Shown here: positions 11,701-26,700 of the stretch, in pieces | Layout: each line of letters starts with the position of its first letter | Position numbering within the stretch: position 1 is the stretch's first letter | From: Cristatella mucedo | Taxonomy: Eukaryota; Bryozoa; Phylactolaemata; Cristatellidae | NCBI GenBank assembly: GCA_009760855.2 | Contig: WPIO01000014.1 | Span: 6,185,001 to 6,249,000 of the forward strand | Direction: 5' to 3' | Length of the DNA: 64,000 nt | Translations under genes and position numbers: made by a program | Notes under the pieces: model-generated | Seen by the model: the letters and a program-made list of their open reading frames with translations, nothing else | Told to the model about the DNA's origin: nothing | Databases searched by the model: none

Positions 11701-14700
11701 TACACAGCACTGTTTACCAATCTGACTACACAGAAGATACCTTATCAAAGTGGAGCCTAATCTGGCAAGCCAAGCCATGCTTATATGACAGCTAGCGGTT
11801 TAGGCCTGTGAATATGAAGTCGTATGCCCTTCTTCAAGCAAAGACCAAGCTACATCTGCTTAGATTTATCTGCTTGCCTGAAGACTACACGGGCAATTAA
11901 TGTGTACCAACAATTGGGCAGTTTCCTAAGCATGTGCTCTCATTACGCAAAGAAGCGAGTGGCCAGCGGAATAGGAGCCCCTAAATTGTGCTTGCACTTA
12001 TGTGCAAATCATAAGTAAATATTCTTAACGGTTACCTACCACAATCTCACTATCACCTAGTGAACTCGGTGCAGAATAAAGTCCTGATAGAAGGCCAGTT
12101 CCCAGTTTTGACCTAAAAGAACATAATTGACATCGGTATTAACAAGAAGAATCAGAACAGAAATGGGGCCGAGAAATTGCTTACCCTCAATACAGTTCAT
12201 CGTAAATGCTTACATTTGTGATGCAAAGTCTGAAGTCAGATTTGCAATGGGCACACTTTCCAAAATTGCAGCAGCACCATTAACGTATCTGCAATATTTA
12301 ACAGTGACAACTGGCAATATGCCAAGTAAGTTAAGAAAAAGGAGCCATAAACAAGCCGAGTTGATTATTCTTACTTTTGCACGAACGGTGAGAGACTGAA
12401 GAGAACCTGCATGACTGAGTTCATGTAGCAGCTATTGCCCAAATTATGCATGCCGGTGTAGCCAGGTCCAAATATAGGCTGCAAGCTGCTGCCTGACTCT
12501 TGAATAACATCCCATTCTCTGGTCTTTTGGTTCAGGTCAATTTCAAGTTCAAGCATGGTTTTTTCAGTCTGCAGAAGTAAAATTATTGAAGAAAATAAAG
12601 CAACAGCCAAAGATGCTAAACCACATACAAAAAACCCTAGCTGATTAAACAGCCTCTTTAGTATAGCGACAGAAGAGCCTTTGCGGCTATCACCACCGCT
12701 TGCAGTGGCGATAAAGAATCGCCCACCACAGGAATCGAACCCACGACCTCGGGCCCGAGATCGTGAAAGCAACCGCCTTAGCTAGTGTGCCATCACGGCA
12801 AAAGTGCAAAGATACGTTAAACCAAGTACTAGTGAGTGTGCACCCCTGCCATTTCCTGAGTATTGTAAAGTATTTTGGGGATGTTAGGATTTGTAGATGC
12901 AGCTAAGTGCATAATTCTGTGCTTTTGCGATGTCAGAAGCAACGGTTCACAGTTCTATGACCCAAATTTATATACAGTGACAATTCACTAACACATTGTC
13001 TTCTCACCTTTAGGTAAGTGTAGGTTAGCATGAATTTTCATCAGATTGACATGAGTTGTAATTATACTAGGCTAATAAGGAAGCAGTGGATATGTTAATT
13101 ACAGCCGAAAATAAATTCAGGCCATTGAAACAGTAAAGTATTACTCTCTCCCTCATGCCGATGTAATCGCCCAGCACAATCTATGCTTTCCCTTCTGTGT
13201 AGACGACACTCAGTTGTACCTTGCTTTGAACCCTCCTAGCCCTCGACCATATCAAATTCTCTACACACCCTTAAACCGTGTATTGATGACATCCCTACAT
13301 GGGTGGCAGAAACTTGCTTACATTGAATGACGACAAAATCAATCTGCTAGTTATGGGAAAACCAAGTGGGGTTCAGAAATTGGAAAAGCTATCCCTGAAA
13401 ATCGGCTCTGCCAGCATACCTCCTGTTGAATCTGCACGAAATCTAGGTGTCAAGTTCCAGCGTGACCTTTCATTAGACGACCAGATCAGCTCCACAGGCA
13501 AGTCTGCATACGTGCAGCTACATAACATTGCCAAAGTTCGGGCTTGCTCAGACAGGGATACCACATCTAAAGGGGTCCTTACATTTGTTACATCCCGTCT
13601 CAACTTCTGTAACCCACTGCCTGCTGGTCTACCGGCCTATGCACTCAGGTGCTTGCAGCTTGTGCAAAACTCTGCAGTCAGGCTTGTTTGTCGTGAGCGC
13701 TGCAGTTGCCACACCACACCACTTCTCGCCGACATGCACTGGCTCCCAGTCAAGCAATACATCGACTTCAAGGCTGTCACTCACTTTCAAGTTCTTCACT
13801 CTTTGGCTCCAGCCCACCTATCAGATCTACTCCCCCACTAGGCTAGGCATCATACCAATCGCTTGCAGAATCTAATCGTATACCTACACCTCAAATGCTT
13901 TGGAGACCGTGCCTTTTGCCTAGTTTGTGTGCTACCAAAGCCTGGAACTCATTTCCGACTTGTGTCACCACATCACCTGACTTGACCACATTTAAAAAGA
14001 AGCTAAAATTGCATTTATGTATCACAACATTTAGTGGGTTCATAAGATTCGTCCTTTATGTGCTTATGCGCTGACACTGTGCATGCTACAACGAATCATA
14101 CTTGCATACTACCCTGTGCATGTCACCCCTAACCATGTTATGCTTGTTGTCATCGAGTATGCTACCACTAAGCATTCGATCGTACTTCCTTTTCAGCAAA
14201 TGTAAAGTGCCTAGAAAGAGATTGAGTTCTCTGAGGGTTCTATATCAAATGTATTAATACTATTATTATTACTATTACTATTACTGTTTTTGGTTTCAAA
14301 AATTGATTTTAACAATCTAATATACACCAGGGTGCTACTTATAAGACTATCCTATGATAAGATCCCCATTTATAAGACATTTTCAGCTGTAAGATCAAGG
14401 ATCAAGCCGATTACTAATCACTACGTTTGGCTCTCAGCAAACCATAGCAGAACCTGTACTCCACATTCATACACGTGTACCTTGATTTGTGGGATTAGTC
14501 ATAGCTGAGCTAACCCCATCGTGTACAGCTTAGCAGGCACAATGCATTCCTATAATTCATCCAGTAGGCTAGTGCAACATTGCTCATGCGATTTGCTGAG
14601 CTTATCAAGGCCAGAAAATCTAGAAACATGCTTACATTGGGCGACCCGTTTCAAGTACTTGCTACCTACAGACACCGCAAATCGCGCTGGTAGCCATTAA

Positions 14701-17700
14701 GTTTAATATTTCAAAGATCCAAGTACAATAGATCTTTATTTGCTTGAACATTTGTGTACGATATACGTGTCTAGTGGCTGCACTTTAGTCTATAGCTAAT
14801 GTGAGCATGGCAATATAAATCGATTTATATTGAGCTATTTATGTACTTTGCGACCTATGCAATCGTGACTCTAATAGTCAATGTGACAGAAACCCGACCA
14901 GGCTTGCCTGTTGGTCAGGCATCTAGTTCAAGAAAGCAAACTGCTACTACCGTGTAAATTGGGGGTATGAGCTACAGAAGATCTGAGGTGCTGGAAGACC
15001 AAGGTTGGAGGAAAGCATAGGTCGAGTTGAGTGTCGCCTAGATCAAAATGACAGCCAAGATTGAGCTTAGTTACATAGGCAAGAAGCAGAGTATACATTG
15101 TGATGAGAAGGAATTTGGAACACATCTCTAGAACAACCCATTAGGGTGATCCGATTGACTGCCATCATTTGATCGACTCGCCCTTACAAGAAGTCCACAT
15201 ACAACGTGCCAACTATTCTATCTTCAGATGGATACATACAGTATGGCTAAGGCATTAAACAATTAAGAGCATGTTCGCAGTAACCAGGGTCATGCTAATA
15301 GAATACATCCATCGTCGCTAAGACCAAGGCATGGGGTTGCGCCAAGTAGTTTTATCAGCAGCCGTCGGTGTACAGCACACCGGCACATATGCTGACCATA
15401 CTGAGTGCTGTGCCCTACTAGCTGCAATGGCAATAAACCAGGATGTTGGTTGCTACAAAGGACTTTAGTTAGCTTCTGGTGATAGGCTTGCCAGAAACTA
15501 ACTAAACTGTACCTCCTCCCAATGTATGCTCCCTGATTGACCAAGCCAGTGATCCAGCAGCTGTTTCTCACCTTGGCCCAGGGTTATGGGCAAATATGAC
15601 CCACAGCTGAGAGTAATAGCCTCTGCAAAGCGTAAACCCAACGAGCAGGTCATGCAGACCTATTCTCTTGAAGAGACAAGCATAATACCTTTTCCAAAGA
15701 CCCCATGTTGAGTATACCAAAGTGAGCAAGGTGCTGCTGCAGGAATGGATCAATGACCATATCATCTTCGTCGTAAGAATATACATCTGAAAATATAAGA
15801 AATAACCACACGAGTGAATTTGTAAGCTTATCAAAAATCAAGGATTGCAAACTTTCGTGCACTTGAGCGCCACCAAGATCTAGTAAACCTGATTATTGGC
15901 AGGTTTGTAAGCGGATATTTATAAAAAAAAAAAAACATTTCTGTACTGACAGGCCTACGCTGAAACCTCCTGTGTTAGGACTTTAAAGAATACTTACACA
16001 ATAATGCTGACCTCTTAAATGGTGCTGCTATTGCACGCATCACAGGAATGCCTTGGAAACCTTACGGGCTACGACATATACACAAATGCAGCTATTAAAT
16101 GGTGGGCACTCGTGGGCAATTAGTAAACTAGCAACTACTCAGCATTGACTATCCAAACACATTTGGATCTGAATAACGATGAGGTTTTGCATTAATGGCA
16201 ACAGCTGAAGAAACAAAGAACCAGAAGAGAACACAATATAGAATTGTTACGGTAAAATAGGTACTGACACAGTCAAAGACATGACCAACTGACGAATATA
16301 TAAGTTAACAAAGTCAGTCACATCCTGAGCCAGCTTGAAAGCAGGTTAATTGCCAAGGACATGGTGTGCCGATTAATCGCGTCAGTCGTCAATCTGCAAG
16401 TTGCAATGACAAAATCTACCATATGTTAGTCAAATCGGATAGCCAGACCAATTTTATAAGTACTTTCAAACTTAACGTTTGCTGTAAACCAAATGTGCTT
16501 TCATCTATCCAACAACCCGAGCATTTACCTTAAGGAGTCCAGTGAGCATGCCATTTGGCCAATTGCGCCTTATAGCTTTATTATACCTAGTCAGTTAGGG
16601 TGCTCTCAAAGCAACTCGTCGGAAAAACATGTCTTCCAAAATAGACACTGCATTGTTTGCCTGCTAGATTTTGTCTCTATAGTCGTTCCAATGCCTCTAA
16701 TAGATGGTCAAACTTGCCTTCCTAGTGTGTACTGCAGCCACATTAAGGAGATAGACCGCATGGCTCGACATCCTGTTCCGAAAGCCCTGGCAGCAGCTGT
16801 TGACCATAGTGCCTTTCCTGTTGTATTTAGCAAGATTGCCTGTGACACAAAGTTCTCTCATTACACTCATTAAAAATACACCAGCGATGTTTCTATTGCT
16901 TCAGCCGTGTTTGTGAAGGACTAGCAGAATAACTATAACTGAGTCCATGTGCTCACTAGCCATCAGCATGCATACAGCAGCACCAGTTCATCCCAATTGA
17001 CCTGGGAAATAAAAGAGGCTGGAAGGTCGTGAACATCTTCTAAGCTCTCCTGCATTGAAAAAATCTTGCATGTTGATATACTTTACGGCTTGATTCTGAA
17101 ATGACAGATTTTTAAAAATGGCAAATAAATATCCTAAAATTGGTCGATTTTGACTATTTCTGAAGGCATACCTCATTCATATTGATAATGTATCCACATT
17201 TGTGCAATCCATCATTTTCATGGCCAATGACATAACACATTAAGATGCAAGTAGCTCCAATACCATCTGACTATGGCCACTTCTAGTGTGCATAAATGTA
17301 GTAAAGCAATGAAATGTATCTCTCTCTGTAACTCCACAAAACCACAAAGACTACAAAGGGGTGTCCATGCAGACCTAATTGCTGTGTAAAGATGCTTCGC
17401 TATCGGTCTTCAACGGTCTTAATGTATGACGTCCAAATCTAAATTAACCAAAATGCCTAGGTCTCTATGTGGAGCTGAAGATATCACGGTCTTACAGCAG
17501 AGTTTTACCGGATCACCAAGGCTAGGGTCTAATACGGGCAAAAAGAGCACCACCACGTTTCTGACAATATACACCAATAGTAAATCATACCAGCAGCAAA
17601 TACACTGTCGATAATTCACCCAAATCGCATAAGCGAAAACTAACACGATACCTGCACTGCTGGCTGTAATTGTTCCTAGCTTGACGGCCAGAGGATAACC

Positions 17701-20700
17701 TGTCTCCTGGTAGTGCTCCACGGCATGGTTGTTTCCACCACTTCCATCATAGAACCTGAAAAAGTCGTTGCCTTATTTGAGATATTAAACGTTAATTACA
17801 AGTACACTGAGCATTCTTCATAACTTTACATTGAACTTCTGTACGTTATTACACTCAATCAACATACACATAGATCAGAAGGGACAGGTTAGACCAAGCT
17901 AGATGCTATAGGCTGCATCCTATATCTTAAATGCATGTAACTACACTAGTCTTCGGATGATTATATCATAATATGGCTAAAGATTGCGTTAGCAGGGAAA
18001 TAGCTATAATTAATGACACACGTTCGGCCTAATAAGACCAAAACATAAGGCAGCACATGGTGGTATTAAAGACGGCTTATGGTTTACCACAGACATTAAA
18101 CTAGCCAGGTTTACTAAGTGCAAGCTTAAAAAAGCATACAAAAGATCAGGACTGACTGTCCATCGTCAGGCATATGAAGACTACTATGGGTCGTTCCAAT
18201 CGATCCTTGCAAAGGCCAAGGCTAGCTTCTAGAAAAAAAACATGGTTGAATCACAGATGCACAATCCAAAAATGCTCATGTCGACGATCAACCATCTCCT
18301 CTCCCATATTAGCTCCTTACCTGATGATTCTTGTGATGATCTAGCCGATCGCTTCTCTCGATTCTTTGTGCAGAAGATAGATAAGATCAGGGAGTCCATC
18401 CTTGCGATGACAACATCCCCAATAGAATGCTGTTCCCCGATTATTGGCTACACCTTAATGTCTACATTTAAGCAGGTCACTAGTGATCTAGTCCTGAAGT
18501 TCGTATCTCAATCAAAAAAGACAACAAGTTCTCTGGACCCTATTCCCACTGCCCTGCTACTACGTTGCATTGATCTACTGCTGCCATGCATAACAAACAT
18601 AATTAATATGTCATTAGCCTCTGGTCAGGTCCCAGCACCTTTCAAAAAAGCTGTAGTCAGGCCACTTCTCAAGAAAGCAACAGTAGACCAACTTGAGCAA
18701 ATACCGCCCAGTCTCCCTTCTACTATTAGTATCAAAGACACTGGAACGGGTCGTGGCGGACCAGCTGAACTCATATATCGAAACTTCAAACCTTGCTAGT
18801 AAGTTCCAGTCTGGCTTTAGAGCTAATCACTCCACAAAGTCAGCATTGCATAGGGTGTAAAACGACCTACTTAGGAATGCAGACATGGCTAGCGTATCTG
18901 CTTGTTTTGCTTGATCTTTAGGCAGCTTTTGATACTAGCGATCACAAAGATCTTCTTGAGCACCTCTCATCTTGCCTGGGCATCACTGGCACTGCCCTGC
19001 AATGGTTCAGGTCCAATCTCGGTGGGAGGCTCCAGAGTATTGACATGAATGGACAAAAATCATCTGAGGTACCTCTGAAATATGGGGTACCTCAGGGCTC
19101 CGCGCTAGGTCCGGTTCTTTTCACGGTTTATACTCTCCCTCTTACTGATGTGATTGTTAAGCACAATCTGGGCTTTCACTACTATGTGGATGACACTCAG
19201 TTGTACCTTTGCTTTGATCCCTCCCAGCCTGAGAGCACCTCCAATTCTCTCAACTCACTTGCTGATGTATTGGTGACATCCGCACATGGATGGCAGCAAA
19301 TTTTCTATAACTAAACGATGATAAAACTAACTTACTAGTTATGGGCAAACCCAGAGCGATTCAGCAATTGGAAAGGCTGACACTCAAAATTGGCTCTGCC
19401 AGCATATCTCCTGTTGAATCAGCTCGAAATCTAGGTGTCATGTTCCAAAGTGACCTCTCGTTAGAAGACCACATCAGCTCCACAGTCAAGCCTGCCTACT
19501 TTCAGCTACATAACATTGCTCAAATTCGGGCTTGTTTAGACAAGGATACCTCGTCTAAGTTGGTCCATGCATTTCTGACATCCCGTCTCGACTTCTGCAA
19601 CTCACTTCTTACTGGCCTAGCGGCATGTGAGATCAGGCGACTGCAGCTGGTGCAAAACTCCGCAGCTAGGCTTATCTGTCGTGAGCGGCGCAGTTGCCAC
19701 ATCACAACACTTCTCGCCGACCTAAGCTGGCTACCAGTCAAGCAACGGATTGACTTCAAGGTTCTGTCGCTCACTTTTAGGTCACTTCATTCTTTGGCTC
19801 CAGCCTATCTCTCAGATCTACTCCCCCCACCAGGCCAAGCATCGTACCACCCACTTTTCGGAATCCAACAGTCTACCAATACCTCGTACAAACCTCAAAT
19901 CCTTTAGAGACCGTGCATTTAGTTCGTATGCTCCCAAAGCCTGGAACTCTCTCCCGACTTGCGTCAGAACATCCCCTGACTTTACCACATTTAAAAAGAA
20001 CTTAAAAACGCCTATTTAGGACAGCATTTAGCGGGTCCCTGTGATTCGTCCTTCATGTGCTTATGTGTGCTGATATTGTGCATGCTGCCACTAACCACAT
20101 TTTGCATGCTGACCCTGTGCATGTCACCCCTAACCATGTTATTCATGTTGTTTATCAAGCATGATATTACTCACGATTCAATCGCATTTCTATTTGCAGC
20201 AAATAAAAAGCACCTAGGAAGAGATTGAGTTCTCTGGGGGCGCTTTATCAAGTGCATTATTAATATAATTATTACAGTGCCGTGAAGTAATAATCTCTCA
20301 TTCCTTCTACCCCCCCCCCTGTAGCTGATGCTGTAAAGTTCGCTTAGGGTGCAGTAAAAATGAATTATTCAAACGACAGTATTATAATTATTATTCCCAT
20401 TATTATTACTTTTTCAAGGAGGCAGAAATGCTGGCACAGACATTATATTGCCACTGGGTTTTGGCCCAAAAAGTAAAGTGCTCTTCACGACCTAAGTTAT
20501 GGATTCGAGTCCTGAAGTGGACGATCCTTAACTGCCCATTACAAGTGGTGGTGATAGCCGTTAAGGCTCTTCTGTTGCTATACAAATGAGGCAGTTGAAT
20601 CAGCTAAGATATTTTGTTATTGCCAGAGCAGTTGAACAAGATATCGGTGCTAGTTCTTAGTATAGAATACAGTCAAAACATGTCTGCAACCACCATCTAG

Positions 20701-23700
20701 GCAAACAACCACCCAAACAATTGGAGCTAACCGACAGGTAGAGTTTACAATTGATAATCCATCGCAAGCACAGCTTGTCAACTAAGGTGCCCTGAGCTTC
20801 AGGATTGATAAACTGTTGACAAAATGATTGCTAATTAAGAAGACAAATATAACTAAAATACAAGCTTACATTCAACAAGGTCCTAGTGCTAATTCGTGTA
20901 ACTAGTAGGCATGAAAGTGTCAGAACTAGTATGCCTACTTGGCTTCATAGACCAACATGAGTTTTCTCAGATGCAGCGGAGTATCACTTCCCCCTAAAGC
21001 TCCCCTATTCGTCCGAAGCCGAATTTTACCAGTCGATAGCCTTAAGAACACATGCATAACTTCACACACCAGAAAACCGTTGCACTCTGCCAATGTAGTA
21101 AGGCAAAACAGCATTCACAGGTACAGAGTACCGACCAATCTTGGATCAAGCTCCGCACGAAGCATCACACACCCCTCGCCCTATCAATCTTTAGATATGA
21201 GTAGCTTCTGCGATTCAATGTCTTTTTCTATCGTCACACCTTAGATCCAATGGTGGTCTGCAGGCAGTTTAATGACAAGCAGCCTATTTCAGCTGCTACA
21301 AATATGGTTCAAATGAACTATCCCAGCAGCTTCCAACAACTGTAGGCTACTCCTTCTTCATAACACTCAGCAGCACAAAATCCTTATCGTATGACCTCAG
21401 CTGCTGTGGCTGCAACTCCGTTCGGGTATTAAAAGGACTTTCGACGATGCCAGGCATACTAAAGTTGTGCGGATGCAAAAATATTTATTGAGACCCCAAA
21501 AAACACGTGTGCTGTTGGTATGCAGCAGCTTGGTGTGACTCACTCTACCATGATCCTGTATTACTCCTGTATCTAGCTAGGCTTGAGGCCATGAGCTTTT
21601 TTGTTGTCTATTCTGCTGTGGCACATTCTAAAGCTTAAGTTTCACTGAAAATGCCATCCCTAATGTCAGCCAAACACCCATCCAGCCCTCCCTGCCAGTA
21701 GATAACGTCGAATAGACGTTCTACAGGGTTTGATTGGATCAGGTGACTAGGTAGGCCACCATACCAAACCCACACCAGATTTGCCAAACGAGTACATTAC
21801 TCAAGTTGCTGTTGGTCCAGTTAAGTTAGATGGCAAAGCTCAAATACTCAGCTTAGGGTCGTTATAACAGCAAGATAGCAATAATAATACATTTGTATAG
21901 CGACCTCGGAGAACTTAATCTCTTTCTAGGCACTTTACATTTGCTGAAAAGGAAGTACGATCGAATGCTTAGTGGTAGCATACTCGATGACAACAAGCAT
22001 AACATGGTTAGGGGTGACATGCACACGGTCAGCATGCAAGTACGGTTAGTGGTAGCATGCACAGTGTCAGCATGCATAAGCACATAAAGGACGAATCTCA
22101 TAGACCCACTACATGCTGTGATAAATAAATGCATTTTTAGTTTCTTTTTAAATGTGGTCAAGTCAGGGGATGTGGTGACACAAGTCGGAAATGAGTTCCA
22201 GCCTTTGGGTGCATACAAACTAAAGGCACAGTCTCCAAAGGATTTGAGGTATAGGTAAACGATTCGATTACGACAAGCCAGTGGCTGGAGCCACAGAATG
22301 AAGAAACCTAAAAGTGAGTGACAAGACCTTGAAGTCAATGAGCTGCTTGATTGCTAGCCAATGCATGTCGTCGAGAAGTGAGTGGTGAGATGCGGCAACT
22401 CAGGCGCTCACGACAGACAAGCCTGGCTGCAGAGTTTTTCACCAACTGTAAGTGCCTGATTGCACAGACAAGCAGACCAGCACGCAGTGAGTTACAGAAG
22501 TCCGTTATGTCACAAATGCATGGACCAATTTAAATGTAGTATTCCTGTCTAAGCAAGCCCGAGTTTTAGCAATGCTGTCTAGCTGAGAGAAGGCAGATTT
22601 GACTTTGGAGCTGATGTGATCGTCTAATGCAAGGTCACTTTGAACAGGACACCCAGATTTCAAGCAGATTGAACAAGAGATATGCTTCCAGAGCCAATTT
22701 TGACCATTAGGTTTTCCAATTTCTGAATCACACTTGGTTTGCCCATAACTAGTAAGTTGGTTTTATCGTCATTCAATTTAAGAAAGTTTGCTGCCATCTA
22801 CGTTCGGATGTCATCAATACATGCAGTAAGGGAGTTGAGTGAAATTCGGTGGAGGGCTGGGAGGGATCAAAGCACAGTTAACGACTCTCAGTATGCTGAC
22901 CGGCCAGTTAAGAACATTAAAAAAATCTGTCTTAAGTGCTGATGCAGTGGCCCAGCCGGTTGCCTGGTTTGAACCGCACAGAACGACTGCAGAGCAATAT
23001 CGACACACGGTTGAGGCGAGCTGTTGGCCTTCACTAGTAACAGATCTTTTAGTAATATTCGGGCTCAATAATAATAATGCACTTGATAAAGCGTCTTCAG
23101 AGAACTTAATCTCTTCCTAGGCGCTTTAAATTTGCTATGAAATACACTGTAGCAGAAGAGACATCCTAGATGCTCGTGGCCTCCATGTCTTGCCCGATAA
23201 CGAAGATAATTAAAACTCGTGGTGGAGCAAAGTCACACAAAGCACACGTATACCAACGGCATACATGTTTTGGGATGCTAATAAATATATTGATGGGCGC
23301 AACTTCAGTAGGCTTGGCATCATGGAAAGTTCTCTTCATACCCAAATTGAATAGTAGCCACAGTAGCAATTGTTTACGACTATTTAGCTAACCACCGTCC
23401 TCCCTTTCCAACCATTCCTTATGCTATATCAACAGCAGCCTTTATGCCTATAGATTACATTATATCAGCTCATACGGCTCTACAGAAAAAATTTAAGGCA
23501 TATCGCTATAAAGAGTAAGCTGGGGGTCAAACTGATTGAAGACAAGTGGGTCGAATGTGGTGCTTAGCAATGAGCAATGTGATATAATACCAAAACAGGC
23601 CCGGGTGCTGCCGGGCAGGCAGTGCTCCTAGAGGATGGTTAATTCCGGCAGATTCTTCGGGGGAACAGGGGAGAGCAGTGCCCTTAGGTAGGTGATGCCA

Positions 23701-26700
23701 AAGCACAGGTGAGCTCAGATTAAGTCACAAGGTAATCAAGTTACAAGTTAATCGTAATAGTACGAGATCCAGCCTCTGCCAGTCTAAGCAGCAGTCAACT
23801 TGACACTTTGTTGTTGCACTTCTATAGCAGCACAAATAAACTCCCTATGAGCATGTCTAAAGCATCTGCTTTCTCTCAGTGCAGCTAGTTCACAGATTTG
23901 TTTTTAGTCACTAGCAACATCAAAAACTGCCAGCCCTGCCCAATTGGTTGACTTTGCATTGCTAAAAACAAACCTTCGGCCACAGTGAATCTTCCCATCG
24001 GTTAGGTTCAACCAGAGGTTCGTAGTAAGATCACACTTCTCGCACCTCCAGCCATGAGGTGGTATCTTCTTTACATCGTTAAGTTGAAGAAGATTCTCGG
24101 AATGCCTATGAAAGGCAAAGCTTGCATAAATGATGCATTGAAAAGAAATGCCAGCTAGCAGTTTCTTCCCACCATGATATGAGCACAAATCAATCGAACA
24201 AAGATTTTCATCACAACATACAAGGGGTAACTGATATTTGAAGAGTCGCTTGTACTGATCCATTTTCCTGCCGTTGCAAGTGCATTGTGCAAACTTAAAG
24301 ACTGCACTCTATAAGATTTTCCTTTAATGGACAGCTTAACCAATGAACAGTTGCCAAAGTGGCAGCTATATGCAGAGTTTCATCAGCACAGGGTTGCAAG
24401 CACTTTAAATCCATACTTTTAGTAGCTCGCAGATATCCAAAATGAATCGTGTACTAGCTATACAATTGGTTCATGCCCATGAGGCCCATACATTAGACCA
24501 CCCTAATGAAGCCCTTGTCCCTGTGGTAGGCTATATAAGAGGTCTCTTGCATGTCTCCAAAATGTCAAGCTGCTCGGCCAGCTGCTTGAGAGCAGGTGAC
24601 CTGAACAAGCAGATCAGATGTTACCTGGGGCTACACCCTCATCCCTTACCTGCCAATATAGGCAGCAAGAGGCCCTGCATTCAATCAGCAAAAATTCGTG
24701 CGTTTGCATTTCAATCAAGACTAAATCCATAACACATACAAAAAATACTGACCTATTCTAAAGGCTAGCTGATTTAAGAGCATTTATACAGTGGTAGTGG
24801 TAGACGAGCCTTAACGGTTATCATCATCGCTTGCAGTGGACAATAAAGGACCGCCCACTGCAAGGCTCAAACCACGATCCAGGAGTGAGCAACTTACCTT
24901 TGGGCTAAGGCCCTAGGCCAATAAGAGTGCATCAAATGCCTAAGCAGCTCAGGGCATTATCTCGATTGCTAATTATGTATAAGTGTGGATAAGTGAAAAT
25001 ATAAAGATTGAGAAAAGTAATAAAGCAACGACGGTTGGATAAAAGGGAGGCTGAAAACGTCAAGATCTCGAAAAAGAAGCATCGTCAACATCATTCCACA
25101 CATGAACTGTTGCACGGTTACTTGAACCAGGTCAGGTTGCTAATGAGCATAAGCCCTGCCACAAAAGGACAGTGCCCCAAGCCTGTCACCTTATTGCAGT
25201 ATTCAGCAGTTGCAAGCCACGAACATACTTGAATAAATTTAATTTTAGCCAAACCTGGTGGTCATACCTTCAAGGGCTACAGACAGTCGTTTAAGGAGCC
25301 AGGCATGCTAACCTAAGTCCATTCCATGAGTCTTTTTAGTCTTTCGACTTCGAGCATCTGCTAGCTGATCGAACGACTGGCGTGTCTTCTGCAATTCCAA
25401 CTTCCACTAGTGGTACACGTTTAGGCTAGCAAAGGGTCATGAAAGCTGGCTGCAGCCCATCGCCAGCCACCGAGTCATTGACAAAGGACTTGGTACACGA
25501 CCTTCCACCAACCAGAACCATGTATCACAGAAGAGCAAGGGTGTCATTACGGTGCTCTATCTTATCATTGTTGTTTCCTGAATATTAACGTTCCAGAAAT
25601 GGCAGCTTAGAAAAAAAAGAAGCTGCTTATGCAATGCATGCACCAACAACCACTACAGGTAGATGGAGACATTTATAAAGCAAGGCAGATGAACATTTGC
25701 TTAATTAAGATAAACCACTAAATTCATTCAAACACTACCACCACATGAAATATCACTAGACATTAATCACATTACCTTGATATCTGCCTCATCTCACCAT
25801 CCCATGTTCCAGCCAACGCAGCCAACTCTTCCGACTTCATTGCCGATTCAGCAGCTAGTATTGCTGATACAGATAATTGCATCTGTGAAATTCAACGGAC
25901 AATTATGAGAACCCTAAGTTGGATTGAAAAGCATAGGTTTCATAAATACAGAAGGCCATTATTTTTCAAACCATTTCAATTAATACTAATGAACCGCACG
26001 AAACAAGATTCCAAATGCCACAGGCCAAAAACTGCAAAAAACCACAGAAAACTGAAAATTTGATATGCAAGCCGAACTGTGTAGCATATCTAATAGTGTA
26101 GCAAAACTGTGGGGCTTTAAGCACTTGCTGGGACTAAGCCAAAAACCAAAAGCACATATGACAGAAAGAGAAATAAAAAGAAATGACCAAAAAAGAGGCA
26201 GGGTGAATTGGTTTTCAGTTAATATCCTAGCAAATAAAAAAGAAAAGAAAAACCCTAAATGTCTAGAATTTTAAATGGGGGCTTTACAGATCAGCTCTTG
26301 CATTACAGATCAGCTCTTGCATTCTAATTCCTGTGGAAGTCAAGCGGGTGGTCAATCCGAAAGAATAAAGAACACTTTTCTAGTGGCCTTGGTTGGTAAC
26401 ACCGATGATTATTTATACAAAACTAACTTCCAATAAGCAATGCAGACACTACTTGGTATATACTAGCTCATTTAACAGCCTCTTTTGTATAGTGACAGAA
26501 GAGCCTTTACAGCTATCACCACCCCTTGAAGCAACCATAACAAATCACCCACAGCACGATTCGAACCCACGACCTCAAGATCGAGGTCATGAAAATCAAC
26601 CGCCTAGTGTGCCATCACGGCAGGCTGACATAACGAAGACGGATTGCATATTTATACCATATATACCATGCTAAGAAGAAACTCCAAACAATTAAGATGA

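Noticed and set aside
11740-11790. Minus-strand ILGSTLIR segment with a ccag acceptor and gtatct donor as the missing USP5 exon
   Set aside because: The phase fits at the 5' side and LGSTL vaguely recalls the expected LGHGL, but it is only about 21 bp and does not restore phase 0 for exon 11.
16493-16873. 126-residue plus-strand frame
   Set aside because: No recognisable family, no splice or promoter context, and it lies within a USP5 intron on the opposite strand.
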